A stretch of DNA of 64,000 nt, from positions 248,001 through 312,000 of the forward strand of contig NZ_CP060714.1 of assembly GCF_014395975.1 (NCBI RefSeq). Reading direction: 5' to 3'. The translations under genes were made by a program, and so were the position numbers. Below are positions 8,367-16,614 of the stretch, in pieces; within the stretch, counting starts at the first letter, position 1, and every line of letters begins with the position of its first letter. The stretch is from Diaphorobacter ruginosibacter. Its GTDB lineage: Bacteria; Pseudomonadota; Gammaproteobacteria; Burkholderiales; Burkholderiaceae_C. Under the pieces are notes generated by a model, which made no database searches, had not been told where the DNA came from, and worked only from the letters and a program-made list of their open reading frames with translations.

Positions 8367-9476
8367 TCAGCCTGCTGCCATGGCCTCGGCAGGCTGGAAG
8401 CGCCTGGTCAACTCGCTGGCCGTGGCCTTCAGCGCACGCAGCGCTTCGGAGTCCGATCCCAGGTCCATCTGGCCGGCCTCACCCAGAATCGTGAGTGCCG
8501 CGAGCAGGCTGCCGTCGGTGTGAAAGACGGGAACGCTCGCCGAGGTGACGGACACATTCTCGCGATCCACGAAGCTGGAGACACCGCTCACCAGCGCATT
8601 GCCGCTCGCGCGCACTGCCTGCAGGTCTTCTTCCAGCGCCTGCAGCAGGCTGTCGCTCGATGCGCCCTGGGCCAGGGCCTCGGCGCTCAGTACGGGCTCT
8701 ACGGCGCCCTGGTCGAGCCACGCGGCGAATACGCGCCCGGTGGCCGATTCGCTCACCGGCAGCACAGCACCCGTCCGCAGGTTCATGCTCACCGGCTGGC
8801 TCGATGGCTCCCAGTGCACGATCGTCGGGCCGTGTGTTCCCCACACGGCCACGCCGACCGTGACATCCAGGCGGGAGGAGAGATCCACCGCCGCATGCGT
8901 GGCGAGGCGAATGGCGTGCAGGCGCGCGCGGTTGTTCTGTGCATCGGCCTTGGACAGGCGCGCATGGTCGTGCGTCTCCGCAACCAGGTACCGGCCGCTG
9001 CCGAACACCAGGGGCCGGCTGCCGTTGCACTCCATCCGGTCGATCCTGCCGATGAAGATCATGTGATCGCCGGCCTCGTGCGCGGCATGCCGGCTGCATT
9101 CCAGATAGGCAAGGCACCCCTCGATCAGCGGCACGCCGTTCAAGCCCTTGCGGATCGCAATGCCCGAGAACTTGTCCTCGCCGGACTTGGCGAAACGGTT
9201 GGAGACGTCGATCTGGTCGCTGGAGAGAATGTTGATCGCAAAGTGCCTGGCATCGCGGTACACCGGATGGCTGAATGCGCGCAGTGCCTGGCTCCACAGC
9301 ACCAGGGGCGGATCGAGCGAGACCGAGTTGAAGGAGTTCGCCGTCACGCCGTGGTAGTTGCCCTGCGCATCCACCGCCGTGACGACGGTCACTCCGGTCA
9401 CGAAGCTGGACAGCACCTTGCGCAGCTCGCGCGGGTCGATCGCCAGTGGAAGGTCTGAGGTGTGCGTCATGGTCAT
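8367..9476 (-). CDS. flavin reductase fused to an IclR-type effector-binding domain
   Basis: Residues about 10-165 are a flavin reductase domain of the HpaC/small-component type (SSFVTGVTVVTA, GVTANSFNSVSLDPPLVLW, HFAINILS, IFIGRID). Residues about 175-365 resemble the C-terminal ligand-binding domain of IclR regulators (RARLHAIRLATHAAVDLSSRL, VSMNLRTGAVLPVSESATGRVFAAWL) with no DNA-binding half. The reductase would supply reduced flavin to the HpaB-type oxygenase at 12512. The fused sensor domain probably makes reduction depend on aromatic substrate, as is known for the MarR-like tail of Acinetobacter HPA hydroxylase component C1. The ATG at 9476 is chosen; an ATG six bases later is possible. 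The FAH-family gene lies 60 bases upstream on the same strand. Confidence 0.85.
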   Translation of the reverse strand: MTMTHTSDLPLAIDPRELRKVLSSFVTGVTVVTAVDAQGNYHGVTANSFNSVSLDPPLVLWSQALRAFSHPVYRDARHFAINILSSDQIDVSNRFAKSGEDKFSGIAIRKGLNGVPLIEGCLAYLECSRHAAHEAGDHMIFIGRIDRMECNGSRPLVFGSGRYLVAETHDHARLSKADAQNNRARLHAIRLATHAAVDLSSRLDVTVGVAVWGTHGPTIVHWEPSSQPVSMNLRTGAVLPVSESATGRVFAAWLDQGAVEPVLSAEALAQGASSDSLLQALEEDLQAVRASGNALVSGVSSFVDRENVSVTSASVPVFHTDGSLLAALTILGEAGQMDLGSDSEALRALKATASELTRRFQPAEAMAAG

Positions 9477-9536
9477 GGATCTCGTTGCAAGTGGGCGGGG
9501 CACCGCCATGCATCCCCTGCCGGGTGCCCCGGCGGG

Positions 9537-10490
9537 TCAGCGCTGCTCGATGGTGTTCAGCAGTCGGCCCAGCGACTCGATCTCGACCTCGGTGTTCTTG
9601 TACTGGGACAGGAACGTGCCGATGTTGCCCTTGGGGTGGTTCGGCGTTCCCTTCGATGCGGTGCCGCAGTGCACGCAGTCGCCGGGCTCCATGGTGAACC
9701 AGATGTTGGCTTCATGAAGCACGCGCTCCACCGGGAAGAAGTAGTTCGCCGTGCTGTCCTCGCAGTACATGTCGCCATCGACATAGCCGCGGATGGCCAG
9801 GTTGTTGGGATTGGGCACCTCGTCCTTGGTCGTGATCCACGGGCCCATGGACGCAAAGGTATCCGCGGCCTTGGAGCGTGCGTGGTAGACGAAGTACACG
9901 TAGTTGTCCTGGTCGCCGAACTTCTCGCGCCAGGCGAAATGGTGAGGCGCCGTGAACTTCGGATCCATGTTCAGGGCGATGGAGTCTTCGCCGAACTTGA
10001 TGCCGCTGGCGGTCACGTCGTTGGTCATGGTCCAGCCGAAGATGTGGTCGAGGATCTTTTCCTGCGGCACGTCCTTGGCGAGCTTGCCGAACACGGCGAC
10101 CGGCTCCGGCTCGGGAATGCAGCGGCCGTGGCGCTCGAGCAGCACGATGGGCTTGTTGTGTCCGGTCAGCGCGGAGCGGCCCTTGGTGAAGAACATGGGC
10201 GACTTCATCGGCTTGAACGCGTGCTGGTTCAGGTTCTTGTTGTTGACGGCGCAGCCCAGAATCTTGGAGGCACGGGGATTCGGCGCCATCCAGTCGGCAG
10301 CGGACACATCGATCGTGGCGGCAGTGCCTGCGCGGGCCGCGTTGATGGCATTGTTGGCCTTTTCCAGGCCTTCGTTGCCGGAGATGATCAGTGCCTCCAT
10401 GTCGGGCATGTCAACGGCGACGGCGATATTGCCCTCCACGCGTGCGATCACAGTGGGGGTGCCATTGAGGCGGATGGTTCCAAGTTTCAC
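9537..10490 (-). CDS. fumarylacetoacetate hydrolase (FAH) family protein
   Basis: A 317-residue FAH-fold protein. The FAH superfamily includes hydrolases, decarboxylases and isomerases acting on ring-cleavage products with a divalent metal. Recognisable stretches are ILGCAVNNKNLNQHAF, FTKGRSALTGHNKPIVL, IFGWTMTNDVTA and, late, MEPGDCVHCGTASKGTPNHP. Acidic metal-ligand candidates lie in the central region (TMTNDVTASGIKFGEDS). The GTG at 10490 is preceded by GGAG with good spacing. It is divergent from an IclR gene and followed by the flavin reductase fusion, with which it probably forms an operon. Hydrolase versus isomerase/decarboxylase cannot be decided here. Confidence 0.85.
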   Translation of the reverse strand: MKLGTIRLNGTPTVIARVEGNIAVAVDMPDMEALIISGNEGLEKANNAINAARAGTAATIDVSAADWMAPNPRASKILGCAVNNKNLNQHAFKPMKSPMFFTKGRSALTGHNKPIVLLERHGRCIPEPEPVAVFGKLAKDVPQEKILDHIFGWTMTNDVTASGIKFGEDSIALNMDPKFTAPHHFAWREKFGDQDNYVYFVYHARSKAADTFASMGPWITTKDEVPNPNNLAIRGYVDGDMYCEDSTANYFFPVERVLHEANIWFTMEPGDCVHCGTASKGTPNHPKGNIGTFLSQYKNTEVEIESLGRLLNTIEQR

Positions 10491-10520
10491 TCTAAACTCC
10501 AGTCACATAAAGCAAGATGG

Positions 10521-10539
10521 TGTCTCATAATTTAAGACA
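10521..10539. promoter_or_regulatory. candidate IclR operator (inverted repeat)
   Basis: TGTCT and AGACA form an inverted repeat with a nine-base AT-rich spacer, in the gap between the divergent FAH-family and IclR genes. Position and symmetry fit an autoregulated IclR-type site; no experiment or comparison supports it yet. Confidence 0.35.
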
Positions 10540-10638
10540 GAAGGGGTGGCTCACCAATTGGGGCAGTCCCACGGAAAGACTTCGAAGTTATTTCGCAGAG
10601 AAGAACAAAATCACTCCACCAACACCGACAATCCATTC

Positions 10639-11424
10639 ATGAGCCCCAGAAAAACCGCCCAGGTCGTGCCGCCTGACGAAACAGAGTTGCCGAGCATCGA
10701 GTCGGGTTCCGCCGAGCCGGAAGCCGGCAAGTCCCCCACCGTGCAAAGCGTGGAGGTGGCCGTGCAGGTGCTGGACGGCATTGCCGACAACAACGGCCTC
10801 GTGCGCGTGAACGAGCTGGCGCGCCAGCTGGGCATGACCAAGGCCCGCGTGTCGCGCCACATGCAGACGCTGCTCAACCTGGGGCTGGTGGCGCGCAGCC
10901 CGCACGAGGGCTACACCTTCGGCTGGAAACTGCTGCAACTGGGGCGTGCCGCGCTGCAGGACAGCACCCTGGTCGATGTCGCCAAGCCGCACATGGTGCG
11001 TTTGCGCGACGAGGTGAACCAGACCGTGATCCTCAGCGTGCCCGCCGCCAACGGCTCGGTGGTGCTGGCGTGCGTGGAAAGCCTGGACATCACCCCGGTC
11101 ACGGTGCGCATCGCCAGCATGCTCGTGCCACCGGCGTCGCCCGCCGGCCGCCTGTCGCTGGCCTATCAACCGGGCCTCGGCAGGCCCGCGAAGAGCCCGC
11201 TCAAGCACTGGCCGGGGTTCGGTGCGGAATATGAACTGGATACCGGCCGGGGCTTCGGCGGCGTCGCCGCCCCCGTGCTGGACGACCGCAACAACATGGT
11301 CGCGGCCATCTCCATCGTGGCGCCGTCCACCGCACTGCGCCCCAAGCCCGCAGCCTCCCTGGTCGCGGCGCTTGCCCGGTGCACTGCGGGCATCAAGGCT
11401 GAGTACATAGGGACAACCCCCTGA
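10639..11424 (+). CDS. IclR-family transcriptional regulator (first)
   Basis: The protein has an N-terminal winged helix (VEVAVQVLDGIADNNGLVRVNELARQLGMTKARVSRHMQTL in part) and a C-terminal GAF-like effector domain (VLACVESL, GRGFGGVAAPVLDDRNNMVAAISIVAP). The ATG at 10639 gives 261 residues; a GTG at 10546 would add an unconserved basic leader. It is divergent from the FAH/flavin-reductase operon and is presumably its regulator. The last codons and stop run into a dispersed repeat beginning at 11412, so the extreme C-terminus may have been remodelled by that element. Confidence 0.9.
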   Translation: MSPRKTAQVVPPDETELPSIESGSAEPEAGKSPTVQSVEVAVQVLDGIADNNGLVRVNELARQLGMTKARVSRHMQTLLNLGLVARSPHEGYTFGWKLLQLGRAALQDSTLVDVAKPHMVRLRDEVNQTVILSVPAANGSVVLACVESLDITPVTVRIASMLVPPASPAGRLSLAYQPGLGRPAKSPLKHWPGFGAEYELDTGRGFGGVAAPVLDDRNNMVAAISIVAPSTALRPKPAASLVAALARCTAGIKAEYIGTTP

Positions 11425-11622
11425 GGCGCTGCGCGCCTTCCCCCTTCTCTCGAGCTGCTGCGCAGTTCGGGAAGGGGACGCAGCCTTCGCTGAGGGGCGG
11501 CCCTTGCTCGGCTGCTCTGGCAGGGGCCCTGCCAGTTTCATGGAGCGTGCTCATTGCTTCCGTGATGACAACCCTCTGAGGCGCTGTGGGGCGACCCTTG
11601 CTCGGCTACCCTGGCCGGAGGG
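11412..11622. repeat. duplicated intergenic repeat, one long and one shortened copy
   Basis: The motif GACAACCCCCTGAGGCGCTG occurs at 11412-11431 and again as GACAACCCTCTGAGGCGCTG at 11567-11586. Each copy is followed by GGGGCGGCCCTTGCTCGGCT (near 11494-11513) or its near match (near 11588-11607). In the first copy about 60 bases separate the two blocks; in the second they are joined directly. The element fills the space between two convergent IclR genes and overlaps the stop codon of the first. I think it is a dispersed intergenic repeat of this bacterial family, but that needs a genome search. Confidence 0.6.
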
Positions 11623-11629
11623 CAGCAGG

Positions 11630-12370
11630 TTACTGGTCCACACTCTCCTGGATCACCGCCACACAGCGCCGCAGCGCGCCGATCAATTGCGATGACGGTT
11701 TCGGCATCAGCAGGCGCGACGACATGACCAGCGACACCAGGCCCAGCACGGAGTCGCCCGAGAGCACCGGTGCGGCAATGCCGCCCAGGCCGGTGCGCTG
11801 GGTGTCGATCTCATAGTCCACGCCCAGTTCATGGTAGCGGCTCCAGGACTGCCGGGTCACGTCCTCGTCGCCCCGAGCCGCGGCTTGAAAGCTTCTTGCG
11901 AGACGCGCGGCGGGCGAATGCGGATAGCGCAGGGCGGTGCCTGCCTTGACGCTGATGCTCATGGAGGCGCGGCTGCTCTCGAAGCACTGGAGCACGACCG
12001 CCCCCTCCTGTGACGGCACGGACCAGGTGACGGTCTGGCCGGTTTCCTCGCACAGGGCCTCGAGCGCGGGCCGGACGATTTCGCCCAGCGTTCTTTCGCG
12101 CAGCACATGGTGGGCCATGTGCGTAAGCCGTTCGCCGAACACATACCCCTGCCGTCCCACCTTGCGCGCCAGGCCCATGGACTCCAGGGTGGACAGGTGC
12201 CTGCACACGCGGGGCTTGCCCAGCGACAGCCGGAGGGCGATGTCCGTCACGCGCGCCGGCCCCACATGGTGCGCGAGCAGTTCGAGGATCCGCACGGCGG
12301 TCTCCACGCTGCGCACGCCGGCATCGTTCGCGGGGCTTTCTTCCTCTTTGTTTCGGTGCGCGAAATTCAT
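11630..12370 (-). CDS. IclR-family transcriptional regulator (second)
   Basis: A 246-residue IclR protein. The HTH region is VETAVRILELLAHHVGPARVTDIALRLSLGKPRVCRHLSTL (residues about 22-62), followed by the effector domain with VVLQCFESSRASMSISVKAG and GLGGIAAPVLSGDSVLGLVSLV. It is convergent with the first IclR gene and divergent from the HpaB-type monooxygenase gene, which it most likely controls. The start is the ATG at 12370. The two IclR proteins are only moderately similar by eye, so they are probably not a recent duplication. Confidence 0.92.
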   Translation of the reverse strand: MNFAHRNKEEESPANDAGVRSVETAVRILELLAHHVGPARVTDIALRLSLGKPRVCRHLSTLESMGLARKVGRQGYVFGERLTHMAHHVLRERTLGEIVRPALEALCEETGQTVTWSVPSQEGAVVLQCFESSRASMSISVKAGTALRYPHSPAARLARSFQAAARGDEDVTRQSWSRYHELGVDYEIDTQRTGLGGIAAPVLSGDSVLGLVSLVMSSRLLMPKPSSQLIGALRRCVAVIQESVDQ

Positions 12371-12411
12371 GCTTTTGTCTCCGTATGACTTTCCCTATCG
12401 GGATTCTTTTT

Positions 12412-12431
12412 ATGAGCCAGTTTTTGCTCAT
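12412..12431. promoter_or_regulatory. candidate IclR operator upstream of the HpaB-type gene
   Basis: ATGAGC and GCTCAT form a perfect six-base inverted repeat with an eight-base spacer, flanked by T-rich and A-rich runs that extend the symmetry. It lies 42 bases before the second IclR gene start and 81 bases before the monooxygenase start, a suitable place for an operator. Confidence 0.4.
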
Positions 12432-12511
12432 GAAAAGTATCATGGAGCGAAACACAGGCGCGCAATACGTGACAACGCCTATTCCCTAGTTCTTACGAAA
12501 AGGATTCATCC

Positions 12512-13987
12512 ATGGGTATCCGTACCGGCAAACAGTTCCTGGAAGGCCTCCGCGACGAGCGCGAGGTTTACATCGACGGCAGGCGCGTCAAGGACGTCAC
12601 TTCCGACCCCGCATTCCGCGGCGCGGCGCAGACCATTGCAGAGCTGTACGACCTGCAGCACGCCGCGGACACGCAGGACGTGCTGACGCAGGTGGATGCG
12701 GCCACCGGTGAGCGGGTCGCACGCTCGCACGTGCTGCCCACGAGCAAGGAGGCCCTGGTGACCCGCGGCCGTGCGCTGCGCCGCACCGCGCAGCACACCT
12801 GCGGCCTGCTGGCGCGCACTCCCGACTTCATGAACGTCGGCATCGCCGCGCTGGCCGCGGCGCGGCCCGTGTTCGACGCCAGTCCCGGCGGCCGGAGCTT
12901 CGGCGCGAACATCACGGCCTACCACCAGCACGTCATGCGCAACGACCTGACCATGACCCATGTGCAGGTCAATCCGCAGGTGGACCGCTCCAAGCAGGTG
13001 TTCGAGCAAAAGCACGACATCGCGCTCAAGGTGGTCAAGGAAACCGATGCCGGCTTCTATGTCAGCGGCAGCCGCTGGGTGGGCACGCTCGCGCAGATTT
13101 CCGATGAAGTGGTGGTGATGCCCTCGGTCGTCATCACCAACGACAGCAAGGGGGAGGACTACGCGTTCGCGTTCGCTCTACCCATGGCCACGCCCGGCCT
13201 CAAGATGGTGAGCCGTCCCTCCGTGGTGCCCTATGGGGCCGGCCACTACCTGGACAATCCGCTGTCGCAGCAGTTCGACGAAGGCGATGCGGTGCTGATC
13301 TTCGAGAACGTCTTCGTGCCATGGGAGCGGACCTTCGTGTACCGTGACCCGGACCTGTGCAACAAGATCTACAAGCTCACCTACCTGGGCGAGCACTACA
13401 CGCACCAGACGATGTCGCGCACGATTGCCAAGGCCGAGTTCATGGCCGGCCTGGCCGCCTATGTGGCGCGCAGCATCAAGGTCGACATCTTCCCCAACGT
13501 GCAGGGCATGCTCGCCGAACTGCTGATCTTCCTGGAGATGCAGCAGGCCTTCGTGGATCGGGCCGAAGCCACCGCCACCGAGACGCCGTTCGGCACCTGG
13601 GCTCCCAATCGCTGGCCGCTGCACAGCGCGCAGCTGAACTTCCATGAGCGCTATGCCCGCATGATCGACGTGGTGCGCACCGTGTCGGCGGGCGGCCTGG
13701 TCGGTGTGCCCTCGTATGGCGAAACACAGGGCGAGATCGGTGAGCTGGTCGAGCAGTACTTCGCCAGCGCGGGGCAGACCTCCAAGGAACGCATCCAGCT
13801 GATGCGACTGGCCGCCGACGCATCGATCTCCGCTTTCGCGGGCCGCCAGGTACTGTATGAGCGCTACTACCAGGGCGACCCGGTGCGCCGCGCCATCGGC
13901 TACTACATGGAGTACCCCAAGGAAGAGCTGTTCGGTCGCGTCGACGCGATGCTGGGCCGCTCGTTCGCCAAGGCCAACCTCAAGTAA
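12512..13987 (+). CDS. HpaB-family flavin-dependent aromatic monooxygenase, oxygenase component
   Basis: At 491 residues this has the usual length of the 4-hydroxyphenylacetate 3-monooxygenase oxygenase family. Characteristic stretches are MGIRTGKQFLEGLRDEREVYIDG at the start, FGANITAYHQHVMRNDLTMTHVQVNPQVDRS, VPWERTFVYRDP and the C-terminal GDPVRRAIGYYMEYPKEE. These enzymes use free FADH2 from a separate reductase to ortho-hydroxylate phenols. The partner reductase is probably the fused protein at 8367-9476. AAAGGA precedes the ATG by about nine bases. The extradiol dioxygenase follows 14 bases downstream, so hydroxylation and ring cleavage are coupled. Substrates other than 4-hydroxyphenylacetate (chlorophenols, resorcinols, heterocycles) are known in the family. 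Confidence 0.92.
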   Translation: MGIRTGKQFLEGLRDEREVYIDGRRVKDVTSDPAFRGAAQTIAELYDLQHAADTQDVLTQVDAATGERVARSHVLPTSKEALVTRGRALRRTAQHTCGLLARTPDFMNVGIAALAAARPVFDASPGGRSFGANITAYHQHVMRNDLTMTHVQVNPQVDRSKQVFEQKHDIALKVVKETDAGFYVSGSRWVGTLAQISDEVVVMPSVVITNDSKGEDYAFAFALPMATPGLKMVSRPSVVPYGAGHYLDNPLSQQFDEGDAVLIFENVFVPWERTFVYRDPDLCNKIYKLTYLGEHYTHQTMSRTIAKAEFMAGLAAYVARSIKVDIFPNVQGMLAELLIFLEMQQAFVDRAEATATETPFGTWAPNRWPLHSAQLNFHERYARMIDVVRTVSAGGLVGVPSYGETQGEIGELVEQYFASAGQTSKERIQLMRLAADASISAFAGRQVLYERYYQGDPVRRAIGYYMEYPKEELFGRVDAMLGRSFAKANLK

Positions 13988-14001
13988 CAGGAGTCACAGA
14001 C

Positions 14002-15021
14002 ATGGCACGCATTGTCCTTGGCATGGGCCTGGCCCACACGCCGCAGATGCACACTCCGCCCGAGCAGTGGCAGACGCGCATCGAGGCGGATCGCAAGAAC
14101 CCGGCGCTGTGGTTCCGGGGAAAGTCCTACAAATGGGACGCACTGTGCGCGGAGCGCGCAGGTGAAAACCTCGCCGTGCAGGCCGAGCCCGAGGAGCGCG
14201 AGCGCCGCCACGCACGCGCCAACGCCGCGGTGGAGGTGCTGGCCGAGGCATGGGAGAAGGCACGCCCCGATGTGGCGGTGATCATGGGCAACGACCAGCA
14301 TGAGCTGTTCGTCGAGGACGTCATGCCGGCCTTCACCATCTTCTGGGGCAAGGAAGTGCAGAACATGCCCTCGCGCGACGACCAGGCCGCGCGCAAGCCG
14401 CCGGGCATTCACGTCGCGCACCACGGCCATGCGCCACCGCAACTGCTCACGCACCCCGGATGCCCCGAACTCGGGCGGCACATGATCGAGCAGACCATGG
14501 TCGACGGCTTCGACGTGGCCCAATCCCAGTGGCTGCGCGAAGCGGACCAGCGCATCAGCTTCAGCACCGGCATGCCGCACGCCTATGGCTTTGTCTACCG
14601 CAACGTGATGAAGGACCGCGTGCCGCCGCACGTACCCGTCATCATCAACACCTTCTACGCGCCCAACCAGCCGACGGCGGCGCGCTGCCTTGCGTTGGGG
14701 CGCTCGGTCGGCAAGGCGATCCAGAGCTGGGACAAGGACCTGCGCGTGGCCGTGATCGGCTCGGGCGGCCTCAGCCACTTCGTGATCGACGAACAGTTCG
14801 ACCACGCCTTCATGGATGCCCTGGTCCGGGGCGACCACGAGGCCACGGTGAACCATCCGGAAAGCTGGTTCCAGGCCGGTACGTCCGAATGCAAGAACTG
14901 GATCGCCGCGGCGGGCGCGCTCGAAGGATCGGGATTGAAGGCGCGCGTGGTGGACTATGTGCCCTGCTACCGCTCCGAAGGCGGCACGGGAACCGGCGCG
15001 GGTTTCGTGCTCTGGTCGTAA
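14002..15021 (+). CDS. class III (LigB-type) extradiol ring-cleavage dioxygenase
   Basis: The 339-residue protein shows the LigB superfamily pattern: an N-terminal metal-ligand histidine in GMGLAHTPQM, GNDQHELF, then GMPHAYGFVYRN and GSGGLSHFVIDEQFD. Iron(II) would be bound by histidines in these segments and the enzyme would cleave a catechol, protocatechuate or related diol next to a hydroxyl. The ATG follows GGAG with good spacing, 14 bases after the HpaB-type gene. The protein is longer than simple LigB subunits and has no separate LigA-like small subunit nearby. The substrate is presumably the diol made by the upstream monooxygenase. Confidence 0.9.
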   Translation: MARIVLGMGLAHTPQMHTPPEQWQTRIEADRKNPALWFRGKSYKWDALCAERAGENLAVQAEPEERERRHARANAAVEVLAEAWEKARPDVAVIMGNDQHELFVEDVMPAFTIFWGKEVQNMPSRDDQAARKPPGIHVAHHGHAPPQLLTHPGCPELGRHMIEQTMVDGFDVAQSQWLREADQRISFSTGMPHAYGFVYRNVMKDRVPPHVPVIINTFYAPNQPTAARCLALGRSVGKAIQSWDKDLRVAVIGSGGLSHFVIDEQFDHAFMDALVRGDHEATVNHPESWFQAGTSECKNWIAAAGALEGSGLKARVVDYVPCYRSEGGTGTGAGFVLWS

Positions 15022-15177
15022 CCCTCTCCGAATCGCACCAGGAATGACGGCCGGGTGCAGGTGCCCGTGATCCGCTGATCCGCAGATCCGGGTATCTCAC
15101 CCAAACAAAAGGTTCATCACGCATTGTCGGTATGAGCGCGAGGCTTTCCAAACGACAGCCTGCGCAGCGCGCGCCCT

Positions 15178-15299
15178 GTATGAACTGTTCGCCACAATGC
15201 TGAGACGGCCCCTCAGACGCGACGCAAAGGCGCTGACAGTACAAGCGTACGGCAAGCCTTTGCAACAAAGTATGAGGGGCCATCTCAGCACCTTCATAC
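15178..15299. repeat. 122-bp nested palindromic intergenic element (ERIC-like or structured RNA)
   Basis: Three nested inverted repeats share one centre. The outer arms are GTATGAA (15178-15184) and TTCATAC (15293-15299). The middle arms are GCTGAGACGGCCCCTCA (15199-15215) and TGAGGGGCCATCTCAGC (15273-15289), with one mismatch in 17. The inner arms are CAAAGGC (15225-15231) and GCCTTTG (15256-15262), around GTAC-AAGC-GTAC (15239-15250). The size and architecture recall ERIC-type intergenic elements. An ORF of 100 codons covers it on the minus strand but looks incidental. Confidence 0.65.
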
Positions 15300-15376
15300 G
15301 AAGACTCTCACCGCGAGCACGGTGTGCCCATTCGTCACACGACCTATAGAACCCGGTATTCCGCGAAGAACCCACG

Positions 15377-15408
15377 CAAAAGGCCATGCCCCGGGGCATG
15401 GCCTTTTG
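15377..15408. terminator. bidirectional rho-independent terminator
   Basis: CAAAAGGCCATGCCCC and GGGGCATGGCCTTTTG form a perfect 32-base palindrome with A/T-rich ends on both sides. It sits between the plus-strand dioxygenase gene and the convergent FAH-family gene, whose stop is 25 bases away. Confidence 0.88.
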
Positions 15409-15432
15409 TTTGGGTGGGAAGGAGCCGTGTAG

Positions 15433-16413
15433 TCAGTGCCTGACCAGGCGGTTGCGCAGCGTGCCTATGCCATCCACCTCGATCTCGACGACGTCGCCTG
15501 CGTTGAGGAAGGTGAGCGATTCGTAGCCGCAGCCATTGCCCACGGTGCCCATCGCCAGCACCTCGCCCGGATAGAGGGTCTCGGACTGCGAGAGAAAGCT
15601 GATGCTGCGCGCGATGTCGTGCTGCATGCCGCCCGAGACCGAGCGGCTGCGCTCCTCGCCGTTGACGCGCACGCGCATGCCGAGGCTGTAGGGGTCTGCA
15701 ATTTCATCGCGTGTGACGATCCACGGACCCAGGGCATTGCCGGTGTCGAAATCCTTGCCCTTGGCCGGGCCCATGCGGAACGACACCTCCTGGGATTGCG
15801 TGTCGCGCGCGCTGAAGTCGTTGAAGATGGTGTAGCCGAACACGGCATCCATGGCCTCCTCGACCGTGGCGTTCTTGACCTTCTTGCCGATGATGACGGC
15901 CAGCTCCATCTCGTAGTCCATGCGGTTGGAGAAGTGCGGCCAGATCACGTCTGCATCGTGGCCCACCACGCTGAAACGGTTGGCCTTGTAGTACAGCGGG
16001 CGCTCGTACCAGACCGGTGGAATGGTGAAGATGCCGCTGGCCTGCAGTTTTTCCTCTTCCTTCGCAGGGTCCGCCGCTGCCGATGCGCGCATGCGCATGG
16101 ACGAGCGCAGCGCCTGCTTGACGTGCAGCTCATAGTTGGCGAAGTCCCTGATCTGCTCGGGCAGCGGCAGCGGGGCCATCAACCGGACTTGGGAAAGAGG
16201 CTCGCCCGCGTCGGCGGGTGCGTTGCCGATCAGGGCGCGCACCTCATCAAGTGCCGCCTGACCGCCTCGCAGCAACTGCAGCATGGAGCCCATGTCCGCT
16301 GCATGCGCTGCACCTGCGGCCTGCGCCAGGTCCTGAATATCCACTACGTGTCCCGCAGCGGTCAAAGCGCCCAGGCGCTCTCCGCGCGGGGACACAAACG
16401 TCAGCAATTTCAT
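15433..16413 (-). CDS. fumarylacetoacetate hydrolase (FAH) family protein (second)
   Basis: This is a 326-residue FAH-family enzyme with the full C-terminal catalytic fold. Visible motifs are RDFANYELHVKQAL, DYEMELAVIIGKKVKNAT (metal-binding E/D cluster with an earlier E), VFGYTIFNDFSARDTQ, GPAKGKDFDTGNALGPWIVTRDEI and GYESLTFLNAGDVVEIEVDGIGTLRN. It is much closer to canonical FAH/ureidoglycolate-lyase-type enzymes than the protein at 9537. The ATG at 16413 (MKLLTFVSPRG) is chosen over longer starts because it matches the typical N-terminus. It may hydrolyse or decarboxylate the extradiol product. It is convergent with the dioxygenase gene. Confidence 0.9.
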   Translation of the reverse strand: MKLLTFVSPRGERLGALTAAGHVVDIQDLAQAAGAAHAADMGSMLQLLRGGQAALDEVRALIGNAPADAGEPLSQVRLMAPLPLPEQIRDFANYELHVKQALRSSMRMRASAAADPAKEEEKLQASGIFTIPPVWYERPLYYKANRFSVVGHDADVIWPHFSNRMDYEMELAVIIGKKVKNATVEEAMDAVFGYTIFNDFSARDTQSQEVSFRMGPAKGKDFDTGNALGPWIVTRDEIADPYSLGMRVRVNGEERSRSVSGGMQHDIARSISFLSQSETLYPGEVLAMGTVGNGCGYESLTFLNAGDVVEIEVDGIGTLRNRLVRH

Positions 16414-16614
16414 GTATGTACCTATCTGCCTGCCAAGGGGTAGGAAGGCCGCTTTCGCTGGAATGTTTCGTGCAAGGAAACAGGGCCTTCGTGGTTTCCG
16501 CAGCCCGGGCTCTCCGGATTGTGGATGCTGGCCGCAACGATACGGGGCGCGGGCCGAAGGAGCCATAGGGCGAGCCCGGCAGGCGGACAGGCCCTTTGTT
16601 GCGACTGGCGAAAT

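Noticed and set aside
11630..12370. The two IclR genes as a recent tandem duplication
   Set aside because: They are convergent, differ in length and in most positions outside family motifs, and each faces a different operon.
15097..15399. Possible 100-codon minus-strand gene
   Set aside because: It is produced by the nested palindrome and flanking sequence and has no ribosome-binding site or domain; the DNA symmetry explains it better.
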